Source: Curtobacterium sp. MCBA15_001
Lineage (GTDB): Bacteria; Actinomycetota; Actinomycetes; Actinomycetales; Microbacteriaceae
Assembly (NCBI RefSeq): GCF_001864835.1
Contig: NZ_MJGI01000025.1
Coordinates: forward strand, 559,184-623,183
DNA length: 64,000 bases
Direction: 5' to 3'
In this document: piece by piece, positions 24,213-31,815 of the stretch
Position numbering within the stretch: the stretch's first letter is position 1
Layout of the letters: every line of letters begins with the position of its first letter
Notes under the pieces: model-generated
Database searches by the model: none
What the model was told of the DNA's origin: nothing
What the model saw: the letters and a program-made list of their open reading frames with translations, nothing else
Position numbers and translations under genes: made by a program

Positions 24213-24373
24213 CGACCCCGTCCCTGGGGGTCGACCCGTCCGTGCTCCTCGCCCGGGTCGTGGGCGCGGCAGACACCGGTCGCGTGGTGACCGGTGTGTA
24301 CGCCGAAGCCACCCGGGTCCCTCCGGGTGGAGCACGCCGCGCCCCCGAAGGCGCGTCCCGGGGTCTCCCCCGG
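24213..24373 (-). ncRNA. candidate structured leader RNA of fliA
   Basis: Read as minus-strand RNA, the 190 bases before fliA hold six hairpins: 24358-24373 (6 bp, GAGA loop), 24338-24355 (6 bp around UUCG), 24309-24330 (8 bp, AGGGAC loop), 24273-24297 (9 bp), 24250-24266 (5 bp) and 24213-24233 (7 bp, CAGGGAC loop). CGTGCT at 24241-24246 pairs with AGCACG at 24331-24336 and closes three of them into a four-way junction. GNRA and UUCG loops appear only on this strand. Two loops share AGGGAC, which contains the CsrA-type A-N-GGA core. This is structure read by eye, not a known RNA family. Confidence 0.5.
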
Positions 24374-24421
24374 TGTGCATCTCGAACGTACCGGCTGGGG
24401 GAACACTGAACACCCCTGTGA

Positions 24422-24473
24422 ACGTCCCCAGTGCGGGGGCGACGCCCCGGTGGACGTCCCCAGTGCGGGGGCG
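24422..24473. promoter_or_regulatory. pair of 20 bp direct repeats in the fliA-flgN control region
   Basis: ACGTCCCCAGTGCGGGGGCG occurs at 24422-24441 and identically at 24454-24473, 32 bp apart (about three DNA turns). Each contains the partial dyad CCCC-N5-GGGG. This looks like a double operator for a regulator of the divergent fliA and flgN units. No regulator gene is adjacent. Confidence 0.6.
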
Positions 24474-24495
24474 GATCTCGGGCACCCGGGGGTCC

Positions 24496-24522
24496 TTACG
24501 GGTCGTCGACGTCGGCCGATAG
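24496..24522 (+). promoter_or_regulatory. FliA (sigma-28)-type promoter for flgN-flgK-flgL-fliW
   Basis: TTACGGGT (24496-24503), 11 bases, then GCCGATAG (24515-24522). Spacing and core match the fliC and flgB promoters. The start of transcription would be near 24529, about 34 bases before flgN. Confidence 0.68.
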
Positions 24523-24562
24523 TCCTCCTTGTCCGCAGGATGACCGACACCGGGAGGAGATG

Positions 24563-25048
24563 ATGAGCGTGAACGACCTGTCCGCCGTGCTCTGGCGCGA
24601 ACGAGAACTGCTCGAACTGCTCACCTTCAAGCTCGAGGAGGAGCAGCTGCTGTTGGCAGCCGGCCGCTCCCGCTGGGTGTCGCACGCCAGCCGCGAGGTC
24701 GAGCAGGTGCTCGAACGCCTCCGCACCACCGGCCTCGAACGCAGCGCACAGAGCGCCGCCGTCGCCGAGGAGTGGGGCGTCGACCCGGCAGCACCCCTGC
24801 GCGAGGTCGTCGCCGCGGCACCGTCCGGGCCGTGGGGTGAGATCCTCGCGTCGCACCTGCAGGCGATGCTCGAACTGACGACGCACATCGGCACCCTGCG
24901 TGACGAGAACGACCGCTTCCTCCGCACCGCCGCCCAGGCGACGGAGGAGACCCTCGCCGGTTCCCTCGGCGACGCTGCGACGTACGACGCGACGGGCACC
25001 TCCGGCCGGTCCTCGGGCGAAGCCCGACTGTTCGACGGGAGCCTGTGA
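24563..25048 (+). CDS. flgN: FlgN-like flagellar chaperone
   Basis: The 161-residue helical protein begins MSVNDLSAVLWRERELLELL and continues with TFKLEEEQLLLAAGRSRWVS, the N-terminal helical pair of FlgN-type chaperones. It keeps the hook-filament junction proteins FlgK and FlgL soluble, and its two partners follow directly. Of two consecutive ATGs (24560, 24563) the second has the better spacing from GGAGG. Two bases separate its stop from flgK. Confidence 0.82.
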   Translation: MSVNDLSAVLWRERELLELLTFKLEEEQLLLAAGRSRWVSHASREVEQVLERLRTTGLERSAQSAAVAEEWGVDPAAPLREVVAAAPSGPWGEILASHLQAMLELTTHIGTLRDENDRFLRTAAQATEETLAGSLGDAATYDATGTSGRSSGEARLFDGSL

Positions 25049-25051
25049 CCC

Positions 25052-26473
25052 GTGGTCAGCACCTTCGGCTCCCTCGCCACCGCGTACTCCGGCCTCAGCG
25101 CCGCCCGCGCCGGCATCGAGGTCACGGGCCAGAACATCGCCAACGCCGGTACGACCGGCTACACCCGCCAGCGCGTCACCCAGTCCTCGGTGCCCGCCGC
25201 GCAGACCGGGTTCATGCGCGGCACCGCGGCACTCGCGGGCCAGGGCGTGTCCATCGACGGCATCGCCCGCCTCGGTTCGATGACCCTCGACGCCGGGGTC
25301 CGCTCGGCCGCCGGGTCCTCGTCGTACGCCACGACCCGCGCCGGCGCTCTCGACCAGCTCGAGTCCGGGCTGAACGAACCGGGCAAGGACGGCCTCGCCA
25401 CCAAGCTCGACGCGATGTGGTCCGCCTGGAGCGACCTGTCCTCGCACACCGAGGACCCGGGCGCCGCCACGGCACTGCTCGGCGCTGCCGGCACGGTCGC
25501 CGCGACCCTGTCGAGCGGCTCGAAGGCCGTCGACGCGCAGTGGACCAGCGTCCGCGCCACCCTGACGGGCCAGGTCGCGCAGCTGAACGACGCCGCGAAG
25601 CAGGTCGCCGACCTGAACGGCCGGATCCGGACCGCCGTCGCCGGTGGTGGCAACGCCGACGAGCTGATGGACCAACGCGACCAGCTCACCGAGCAGATCG
25701 CCTCGCTCGCCGGCGGCACCATCCGGACGAACGCCGACGGCACCGTCGACGTGCTCATCGGCGGCAACCCGCTCGTCCAGGGCAACGACGCCCGCGCAGT
25801 CGCCCTCGGCGGCGGGACCCGGCTCGGCGACGGCACCGGGGTGTCCCTCACCTGGACCTCCGGGTCGGGTTCGGCGGTCGCCCTCTCCGGCGGCTCGATC
25901 GCGGGCGCCGTCTCCCTGCTCGCCCCCGCGACCCCGACCGGTACCGGCGGTGCGCTCGCAGAAGCGAGTGCCGCGTACGACCGCGTCGCGACCGCCCTCG
26001 CTGCGCAGGTGAACGCCGTGCACCGCACCGGGACCACCCCCGCGGGCACCACCGGCGCCGACTTCTTCACGTTCACCGCCGGGGTCCCCGCGGCCCAGGG
26101 CCTCACCGTGGTCCCGACCGACGCCAGCGGCCTCGCGACGCGGAACGCGGCCGGTGATCACGACGGACGCGTCGCCGACGCCATCGGGCAGCTGGGTGCG
26201 GCCGTGGACGCACCCGATGCGTCCTGGGCGACGTTCGTGTCGGGGGTGGGCACGGCCTCCCGGTCGGCCACCTCCGAGGCGACGCTCTCCGGACTCGCCC
26301 TGACCAACGCGCGGACGCAGCAGCAGTCCGGCGCCGGTGTCGACCTCGACGAGGAGAACGTCAACCTGTTGAGCTACCAGCACGCCTACCAGGGCGCGGC
26401 GCGCGTCCTGACGGCCGTCGACGAGATGCTCGACACGCTCATCAACCGCGTCGGCCTCGTCGGGAGGGGATGA
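25052..26473 (+). CDS. flgK: flagellar hook-associated protein 1 FlgK
   Basis: The 473-residue protein starts VSTFGSLATAYSGLSAARAG from GTG. It has the rod/hook-type motif TGQNIANAGTTGYTRQRVTQ, a FlgK segment DQRDQLTEQIASLAGGTIRT and a C-terminal YQHAYQGAARVLTAVDEML followed by LINRVG. It forms the first ring of the hook-filament junction. The stop overlaps flgL by ATGA. Confidence 0.94.
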   Translation: MVSTFGSLATAYSGLSAARAGIEVTGQNIANAGTTGYTRQRVTQSSVPAAQTGFMRGTAALAGQGVSIDGIARLGSMTLDAGVRSAAGSSSYATTRAGALDQLESGLNEPGKDGLATKLDAMWSAWSDLSSHTEDPGAATALLGAAGTVAATLSSGSKAVDAQWTSVRATLTGQVAQLNDAAKQVADLNGRIRTAVAGGGNADELMDQRDQLTEQIASLAGGTIRTNADGTVDVLIGGNPLVQGNDARAVALGGGTRLGDGTGVSLTWTSGSGSAVALSGGSIAGAVSLLAPATPTGTGGALAEASAAYDRVATALAAQVNAVHRTGTTPAGTTGADFFTFTAGVPAAQGLTVVPTDASGLATRNAAGDHDGRVADAIGQLGAAVDAPDASWATFVSGVGTASRSATSEATLSGLALTNARTQQQSGAGVDLDEENVNLLSYQHAYQGAARVLTAVDEMLDTLINRVGLVGRG

Positions 26474-27357
26474 CCGTGATCACCCGGGTCACCACACAGA
26501 TGTCCATGGCCGCGGCGACGTCGCGGCTGCAGGCCGGTGCCGCGAAGCTCGCGCAGCTCACCGACCAGGCCACCACCCTCAAGGCGATCGGTCGCCCCTC
26601 GGACGACCCCGTCGGCACCGCCACCGCGATGCAGGTGCGCAAGGACCAGGCGGCGAACGCGCAGTGGTCGCGGAACGCCGACGACGCCGCCGGCTGGCTC
26701 GCGACGACGGACAGCGCCCTCGGCGACGTGTACTCCGTGCTGTCGAAGGTGCGGGACCTGACCGTGCAGGCGGCGAACTCCGCCACGATGGGCGACGCTG
26801 ACCGCGACGCCCTGGTCACCGAGTTCCAGGGCCTGGCCACCGACCTGGCGTCGAGTGCGAACACGAAGTACGGCACCCGCTCGGTCTTCGCCGGCGCGTC
26901 GACCGCTGCCACCGTGTTCGACCCGACCAGCGGATGGGCCTCGTCCACCGCACCGGTCGACCGACGCATCGGGGACGGCACCACCGTCCGCGTCGACACC
27001 GCCGGAGCGTCCGTCTTCGGGACCGGCGCCGACTCCGTCTTCGCGACGATCTCCTCGATCGTCACCGACCTGCAGAACGGGGTGAACGTGAACCCGAGGC
27101 TCAACGACCTCGACGCCCGCATCGACGCGGTGCGCGGTGCCCAGGCCGACGTCGGTGTCCGACACGCCGCCGCGATCACCGCGCAGTCGTCCCTGAAGTC
27201 GGCGTCGGTCGACCTCGAGGCCCGACGCTCCTCGGTCGAGGACAAGGACCTGGCCAAGGCCGTCCTCGACCTGCAGGTGCAGCAGACCACCTACCAGGCA
27301 GCCCTCGCCGTCACCGCGAAGGTCCTGCAGCCGACCCTGATGGACTACCTCCGATGA
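26470..27357 (+). CDS. flgL: flagellar hook-associated protein 3 FlgL
   Basis: The 295-residue protein is flagellin-like at both ends: TRVTTQMSMAAATSRLQAGA, LKAIGRPSDDPVGTATAMQV at the front, and VEDKDLAKAVLDLQVQQTTY with LAVTAKVLQPTLMDYL at the end. It is the second junction ring protein, next to the filament. It overlaps both flgK and fliW by ATGA. Confidence 0.94.
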   Translation: MTVITRVTTQMSMAAATSRLQAGAAKLAQLTDQATTLKAIGRPSDDPVGTATAMQVRKDQAANAQWSRNADDAAGWLATTDSALGDVYSVLSKVRDLTVQAANSATMGDADRDALVTEFQGLATDLASSANTKYGTRSVFAGASTAATVFDPTSGWASSTAPVDRRIGDGTTVRVDTAGASVFGTGADSVFATISSIVTDLQNGVNVNPRLNDLDARIDAVRGAQADVGVRHAAAITAQSSLKSASVDLEARRSSVEDKDLAKAVLDLQVQQTTYQAALAVTAKVLQPTLMDYLR

Positions 27358-27746
27358 GCATCTCCCTGGCCTTCTCCGTCGCCCCGTTCGGCCTCGAACC
27401 GCTCGACGACTTCACGCTGACCCCGCTCCCCGACAGCGACGGGCTCTTCACGCTGGTCGGCACCGGCACCACCGCGTCCGGCGTGGTGTCGCCCCGGCTG
27501 TACCTGCTCGACGCCGCCGTGCACCTGCCCGCGTACGCGCCGTCGTTGTCGGACGCGCAGGCCGCATCGATCGGACTGACTGCGCCGGAGGAGGCGATGC
27601 TGCTCGTCGTCGCGACCCCGGGGACGTCGGGCACGACGGTGAACCTGCTGGCGCCCGTCGTCGTCAACGCGCGGACCGGTGTCGGCGCCCAGTTCATCCT
27701 CGAGGACCAGGACCTGCCGCTGCGCGCGGAGCTCGTGCGCGCGTAA
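27354..27746 (+). CDS. fliW: flagellar assembly factor FliW
   Basis: The 130-residue protein matches FliW: start with FSVAPFGLEPLDDFTLTPL, a LYLLDAAVHLPAYAPSLSD middle (the usual P-x-x-F/YxP-Y-x step), then EAMLLVVATPGTSGTTVNLL with APVVVN and the RTGVGAQFILEDQDLPLRAE ending. In Bacillus FliW binds flagellin and antagonises CsrA, coupling filament secretion to flagellin translation. csrA is not adjacent here and is not in the window. It overlaps flgL by ATGA. Confidence 0.88.
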   Translation: MSISLAFSVAPFGLEPLDDFTLTPLPDSDGLFTLVGTGTTASGVVSPRLYLLDAAVHLPAYAPSLSDAQAASIGLTAPEEAMLLVVATPGTSGTTVNLLAPVVVNARTGVGAQFILEDQDLPLRAELVRA

Positions 27747-27791
27747 GGGGGGGGGGTGCGGGGCTGTGGGGCGGGGCTGGCGGGCATCACT

Positions 27792-27843
27792 GACTCGGAA
27801 CGACACTCCCGCTGTCGTACGACATCGGTTCTGTCGCGCCGGC
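27792..27843. repeat. double-hairpin repeat, copy 1
   Basis: A 52 bp unit that also occurs at 27873-27924 and, as its last 32 bp, at 27962-27993. It contains the palindrome TGTCGTACGACA and can fold into two adjacent hairpins with the same CGACA/TGTCG stem and different seven-base loops (CTCCCGC and TCGGTTC). Confidence 0.8.
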
Positions 27844-27872
27844 CGCTGGCTCCCCGCGGTGCACACATGACC

Positions 27873-27924
27873 GACTCGGGACGACACTCCCGCTGTCGTA
27901 AGACATCGGTTCTGTCGCGCCGGC
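27873..27924. repeat. double-hairpin repeat, copy 2
   Basis: This differs from copy 1 at two positions (GACTCGGG for GACTCGGA, and TAAGACA for TACGACA). The first change is outside the stems. The second breaks the central palindrome but leaves four pairs in the second hairpin. Confidence 0.8.
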
Positions 27925-27961
27925 TGCCGGTGGGTGGTCCGCCGCCACCGTCGCGACGAGT

Positions 27962-27993
27962 CCGCTGTCGTACGACATCGGTTCTGTCGCGCC
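27962..27993. repeat. double-hairpin repeat, copy 3 (partial)
   Basis: The last 32 bp of the unit are identical to copy 1. The left part has diverged to CGACGAGT but keeps a CGAC that can pair with GTCG. Three copies in 200 bp with the rest of the region unique suggest a mobile or dispersed repeat family. Confidence 0.75.
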
Positions 27994-28094
27994 AGCGGTG
28001 CCCGTCCCTCCTCCACAGCCGGGAGGCCCGGCTCGCCATCCACAGATCGGCCCAAGTCCCGGCCTGGTCGCCCGTACTCAGCGATCGTGGCGGC

Positions 28095-29063
28095 ATGCAC
28101 GCACCAGCCACGAGCGTCCCGCTCATCCGGACTGCTCACCACGACAGCGCCGAACGACGCGCCCTGCAACGAAGGGTCCGCCGGGGCGAGCTGATCGCCG
28201 TCCGCCCGGGCGTCCTCGTACGGCCAGATGACGTCGCGGCGTTCCGGCCCGAGGACCGACACGTGCTGCTCGTCCGAGCGAGCGCACCGCTCATCGCCGC
28301 ACCGCGGGCACTCTCGCACGCTTCCGCAGCAGCTGTCCTCGGCCTCCCGTTCACCGCGCCGCCGCCGGACAAGGTGCAGGTCACCGATCCACGCCGGTCG
28401 AGACCGGATGCGAGCCGCTTCCTCCAGATCCACCATGACCGAGCACCTGCCGGATCGCAGCGTGCGCCCGGTCGCTACGACGGACTCCCCGCCACCACGC
28501 CGACGGTGTTCGCCGGCACCCCGGTCACCAGCGTCGTCCGCACCCTCGTCGACGTCGCAGCCTGCGCCGAACAGTCAGTCGCGGTGCCGATGATCGACGC
28601 CGCGCTCCGTGCCCGCACGGTCCTCCCGGACATGCTCACCGAAGAACTCGGACGGGTGGCACCGAAGGCCCATGCTCGAGCGCAGGCAGCCATCGCGATG
28701 GGATCGGCGTTCTCGGCATCACCGGCCGAGTCACTGGCCCGCGTGCGCTTCCGGCAGCTCAGGACCCCCGAACCGATCCAGCAGTTCGAGTTCTCCCGCC
28801 CCGGTCAGCACCGAGCCGTCGTCGACTTCTGGTTCCCGGACCACGGCGTCGTCGTCGAGGTCGACGGGCGCGCGAAGTACGAGGACCCCGAGATGCTCGC
28901 CGGTCGTTCCACCGCCGATGCCCACTGGCGAGAGAAGCAACGCGAGGACCACATCCGGTCCTTCACCACGGTGCGCGGCTTCGTCCGGTTGACCTGGGCC
29001 GACCTGATGGACCCCGAGGTGGTCCGGGTCAAGCTCCTCGCGGCAGGGGTTCCCTGTGGCTGA
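28095..29063 (+). CDS. AbiEi-antitoxin-like/DUF559 domain protein
   Basis: The 322-residue protein has an N-terminal part (AERRALQRRVRRGELIAVRP, GVLVRP) like the winged-helix start of AbiEi-type antitoxin-domain proteins. Its C-terminal part resembles DUF559/Vsr-type nuclease folds: RAVVDFWFPDHGVVVEVDGR, with D and E-x-D in the usual metal-binding places, then HWREKQREDHIRSF. Such proteins are common and lineage-expanded in actinobacteria, with no known role. No toxin partner gene is next to it. The ATG has no clear ribosome box. Confidence 0.72.
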   Translation: MHAPATSVPLIRTAHHDSAERRALQRRVRRGELIAVRPGVLVRPDDVAAFRPEDRHVLLVRASAPLIAAPRALSHASAAAVLGLPFTAPPPDKVQVTDPRRSRPDASRFLQIHHDRAPAGSQRAPGRYDGLPATTPTVFAGTPVTSVVRTLVDVAACAEQSVAVPMIDAALRARTVLPDMLTEELGRVAPKAHARAQAAIAMGSAFSASPAESLARVRFRQLRTPEPIQQFEFSRPGQHRAVVDFWFPDHGVVVEVDGRAKYEDPEMLAGRSTADAHWREKQREDHIRSFTTVRGFVRLTWADLMDPEVVRVKLLAAGVPCG

Positions 29064-29066
29064 GGC

Positions 29067-29741
29067 TCAGTCGAGTGCCCGTCGCCGCGGCGCATCCGGG
29101 TGGTGGGCCCGCTGCCGTTCGATCCTGATCTGGCTCGTGCGCGTGCTGTCCCCGATGTCAGCGAGATCCCCGACCGCGACGACCTCGCCGACCGCCAGCC
29201 GCACACCGCGGACGCGTCCGGCGCCCTTCACGACAGCGCCACGAAGGTCCGGGTCCGGCTCGGTGTGGCCCCCGCCGCCGTCCAGCACCACGTCGCGGAC
29301 TGCGACACTGCCCAGGACCTGGGAGCCCCGGCCGAGCGACGCCGGCCCCTCCACGACGGCACCGCCACGCAGTCGCACCGCAGCGCCGATCCGCACCGGC
29401 GCTCCGACCGCGGAGGTCACCGTCACCGATCCGGGGCCGAGCTCCGCCGCGTCGCCGATCGTCACGTCGCTCCCGACGGCCAGCACCGTCACCGCACCAG
29501 GGCCGAGCCGCACGCCGGGCCCGACAGTGATCCGTCCGCCGTCCCGCGTCTCGAGGACGACTCCCGGGTACACGACGGTGCCGCTGCCGATCAGCACGTC
29601 GGCACCGACCAGCGTGGACCCGGAGTCCAGCACCGACACCCCCGGGGCCAGCGCGGCGACCTCGCCGACGGTCAGGAACCCCGCAGCGCGGCGGATCGCG
29701 TCGGACGCGTCTTCTGGAGGCATCCAGCGAGCCTCCCACAT
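29067..29741 (-). CDS. left-handed beta-helix (hexapeptide-like) protein
   Basis: The 224-residue protein has about 20 turns of imperfect hexapeptide-like repeats, for example VSVLDSGSTLVGADVLIGSG and ITVGPGVRLGPGAVTVLAVG. It has a short helical N terminus (DASDAIRRAAGFLTVGEVA) and a basic C-terminal tail. The fold is used by acyltransferases and by structural proteins. The catalytic histidine of acyltransferases is not obvious, so activity is unclear. It starts 20 bp from the divergent EcsC-like gene. Confidence 0.68.
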   Translation of the reverse strand: MWEARWMPPEDASDAIRRAAGFLTVGEVAALAPGVSVLDSGSTLVGADVLIGSGTVVYPGVVLETRDGGRITVGPGVRLGPGAVTVLAVGSDVTIGDAAELGPGSVTVTSAVGAPVRIGAAVRLRGGAVVEGPASLGRGSQVLGSVAVRDVVLDGGGGHTEPDPDLRGAVVKGAGRVRGVRLAVGEVVAVGDLADIGDSTRTSQIRIERQRAHHPDAPRRRALD

Positions 29742-29761
29742 GCTCGGCGTAGCGTGGCGGA

Positions 29762-30655
29762 ATGGCCCCGAAGCAGAACGACCGGTCGGACCAGCGGGAC
29801 CAGGCGGTCATCCCCCTGCCCCACGCGCCGGTCGACCAGTCCACACACGCGCCCCAGATCCCGACCACGTCGAAGGGCTGGGCGAAGATGCTCGACCGGG
29901 TCCTCGACGTGCAGCGCCCTGCCGTGGTCGCGCACGTGAACGGCATCCGGCGCCGCAAGCCGGACGCCACGCCGGCGCAGGTCATCGAGTTCCTCGAGCG
30001 GCACTACCTGACGGCGGTCACGACCGGCGGTGCTGCGGTGGGCGCGAGCGCCGTGGTGCCGGGCATCGGCATCGCTGCCAGCTTCAGCCTGAGTGGTGTG
30101 GAGACCATCGGCTTCCTCGAGGCGACGGCACTCTTCGCACAGTCCGTGACCGAGGTCCACGGCATCACGATCGACGACCCGGAGCGGGCTCGGACGCTCG
30201 TCATGGCGATGATCCTCGGCACGCCGGGCACGCAGCTCATCAAGCAGCTCGCCGGTCAGGCGGCTGGTGGTCAGGCGCGCACCGCGTTCTGGGGCGAGAT
30301 GGTGGCGTCCTCGCTCCCCCAGCAGGCCGTGACCGGTATCGCCAAACAGGTCAGGGACTCCTTCGTCAAGCGGTTCATCGCGCGACAGGGCACCTCGGTC
30401 CTCGGGCGTGCGCTGCCCTTCGGGATCGGTGCCGCAGTCGGCGGTCTGGGCAACCATGCCCTCGGGCGCAAGGTCATCCAGGCTTCCCGGACCGGGTTCG
30501 GCCAGCCGCCGGCGCACTTCCCGTTCGTGCTGCAGGACGACCCTCAGGCGACGAAGCCCTCGCGCCGCGACCGGAAGCTCCAGCAGAAGGCGGACAAGCA
30601 GCTGCGGGCAGCGCAGCGGAAGCAGTCCGGCGGGCGCAGCGACCGCGCGCTCTGA
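29762..30655 (+). CDS. EcsC family protein
   Basis: The 297-residue protein contains the EcsC-type core: ATPAQVIEFLERHYLTAVTT, GGAAVGASAVVPGIGIAASF, then a membrane-associated helical region and FGIGAAVGGLGNHALGRKVI. The C-terminal 40 residues are highly basic. EcsC proteins are peripheral membrane proteins of unknown biochemical role. TAGCGT ends six bases before the ATG, so it is probably leaderless. Confidence 0.78.
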   Translation: MAPKQNDRSDQRDQAVIPLPHAPVDQSTHAPQIPTTSKGWAKMLDRVLDVQRPAVVAHVNGIRRRKPDATPAQVIEFLERHYLTAVTTGGAAVGASAVVPGIGIAASFSLSGVETIGFLEATALFAQSVTEVHGITIDDPERARTLVMAMILGTPGTQLIKQLAGQAAGGQARTAFWGEMVASSLPQQAVTGIAKQVRDSFVKRFIARQGTSVLGRALPFGIGAAVGGLGNHALGRKVIQASRTGFGQPPAHFPFVLQDDPQATKPSRRDRKLQQKADKQLRAAQRKQSGGRSDRAL

Positions 30656-30698
30656 CGGTCGGATCGTCCGCGCGCTCGGACGAGGCGACCACCGGACA

Positions 30699-30730
30699 GG
30701 AGGCCCGTGGCGGCGCCGCCACGAGCCTCC
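30699..30730. terminator. bidirectional terminator between ecsC-like and fabH-like genes
   Basis: A 32 bp inverted repeat with 16 bp arms and one mismatch, outer stem GGAGGC/GCCTCC. It lies between convergent genes and belongs to the GGAGGCCCG terminator family found throughout the window. Confidence 0.8.
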
Positions 30731-30750
30731 AGTCCGTCAGTGGCGTGCGG

Positions 30751-31719
30751 TCACCGCGCGCGCACCGGGGTGGTGACGACCTGCCCGGCGTGCGCGAACC
30801 CGCCGCCGAAGCCGAACAGCAGCGCGGGGACGCCCTCGGGCAGTTCGCCGCGCGACCAGGCCTTCGACAGGCCGAGCGGGACGCTCGCAGCCGACGTGTT
30901 GCCGGAGTCGACCACGTCGCGGACGACGTACTTCGCCTCACCCCCGAGCGCGGCGACGAGTGGCTCGATGATCCGCAGGTTGGCCTGGTGGAAGGCGAAG
31001 ACGCCGATGTCGTCCATCGTGAGTCCGGCCTGCTCGACCACCTTCCGGGCATGCCCAGCGGCTTCGGTGATCGCCCAGCGGTAGATGGACCGGCCCTCCT
31101 GCGAGAACCGCTCCGGTTCCCCCTCGACCACGACGGCGCGCTCCAGGTGCGGCACGCTGCCCCACGAGACCGGCCCGATCTCCGGCGTCTCCGCGACGCC
31201 GAGCAGCGCCGCGCCCGCACCGTCGCCCACCAGGACGCACGTCGACCGGTCCGACCAGTCGACGATGCCGGACAGTCTCTCCGAACCGATCACGAGCGCC
31301 GTGTCGGCAGAGCCGGTCCGGATTGCCTGGTCCGCGATGCCCATGGCGTACTCGAACCCGCTGCACGCCGTGTTGATGTCGATGGGTGCGGGTCCGTTCG
31401 CCATGCCCAGCGCCGCGGCGACGCGACCGGCGGTGTACGGGGCCCGGTCGTGGTGCGTGGTCGACGCGACGACGACCAGGTCCACGGTCGTCGGGTCGAC
31501 CCCGGCGTCGGCGAGGGCGTTGCGCCCGGCCTCCGTTGCCATGGACGTCACCGTGTCGCCCTCGCCCGCGATGTGCCGGGTCTTGATGCCGGTCCTCGTG
31601 ACGATCCACTCGTCGTTCGTGTCGACCATCGTCGACAGCTCGGCGTTGTCCAGGACTCGTGCGGGCTGGTGGTGTCCGAACCCGAGGATCCGACTGCCGC
31701 GGAGGGAAGGGATGTTCAT
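30751..31719 (-). CDS. 3-oxoacyl-ACP synthase III (FabH)-like ketosynthase
   Basis: The 322-residue protein from ATG 31719 has the FabH triad: Cys in DINTACSGFEYAMGI, His in GVFAFHQANLRI and Asn in VDSGNTSAASVPLGL, plus NDEWIVTRTGIKTRHIA near the front. FabH starts fatty acid synthesis from acyl-CoA and malonyl-ACP. It stands alone, away from any fab operon, so it may instead serve a secondary or branched-chain pathway. TAGCGT lies seven bases before the start. Confidence 0.85.
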   Translation of the reverse strand: MNIPSLRGSRILGFGHHQPARVLDNAELSTMVDTNDEWIVTRTGIKTRHIAGEGDTVTSMATEAGRNALADAGVDPTTVDLVVVASTTHHDRAPYTAGRVAAALGMANGPAPIDINTACSGFEYAMGIADQAIRTGSADTALVIGSERLSGIVDWSDRSTCVLVGDGAGAALLGVAETPEIGPVSWGSVPHLERAVVVEGEPERFSQEGRSIYRWAITEAAGHARKVVEQAGLTMDDIGVFAFHQANLRIIEPLVAALGGEAKYVVRDVVDSGNTSAASVPLGLSKAWSRGELPEGVPALLFGFGGGFAHAGQVVTTPVRAR

Positions 31720-31815
31720 CCGACGAACGCTACTCCCGCTCTCGGGCACCGTATGCGTGACGCGGAATGGACCCGGTCCGCTGCAAGAGCGACAACGACA
31801 ACGACATCGATGGCG

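Larger units (their letters stand above)
24183..24562. other. fliA-flgN divergent control region
   Basis: This is the longest non-coding stretch within the flagellar cluster (380 bp). It holds the fliA leader hairpins, a pair of 20 bp repeats and the flgN promoter, each listed separately. A promoter for fliA itself was not clearly identified. No gene is seen. Confidence 0.7.

Noticed and set aside
24241..24336. c-di-GMP-I riboswitch on the plus strand before flgN
   Set aside because: GCAGAC and ACGCCGAAGCC resemble pieces of the GEMM-I core, but the GNRA tetraloop and its receptor are missing, and the flgN promoter lies downstream of it, so this RNA would not be in the flgN transcript. The stable loop types favour the other strand.
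27792..27993. Three repeats with spacers as a small CRISPR array
   Set aside because: The repeat unit is 52 bp in two copies and 32 bp in the third, spacings are uneven (81 and 72 bp between cores), it contains two internal hairpins and no cas gene is in the window.
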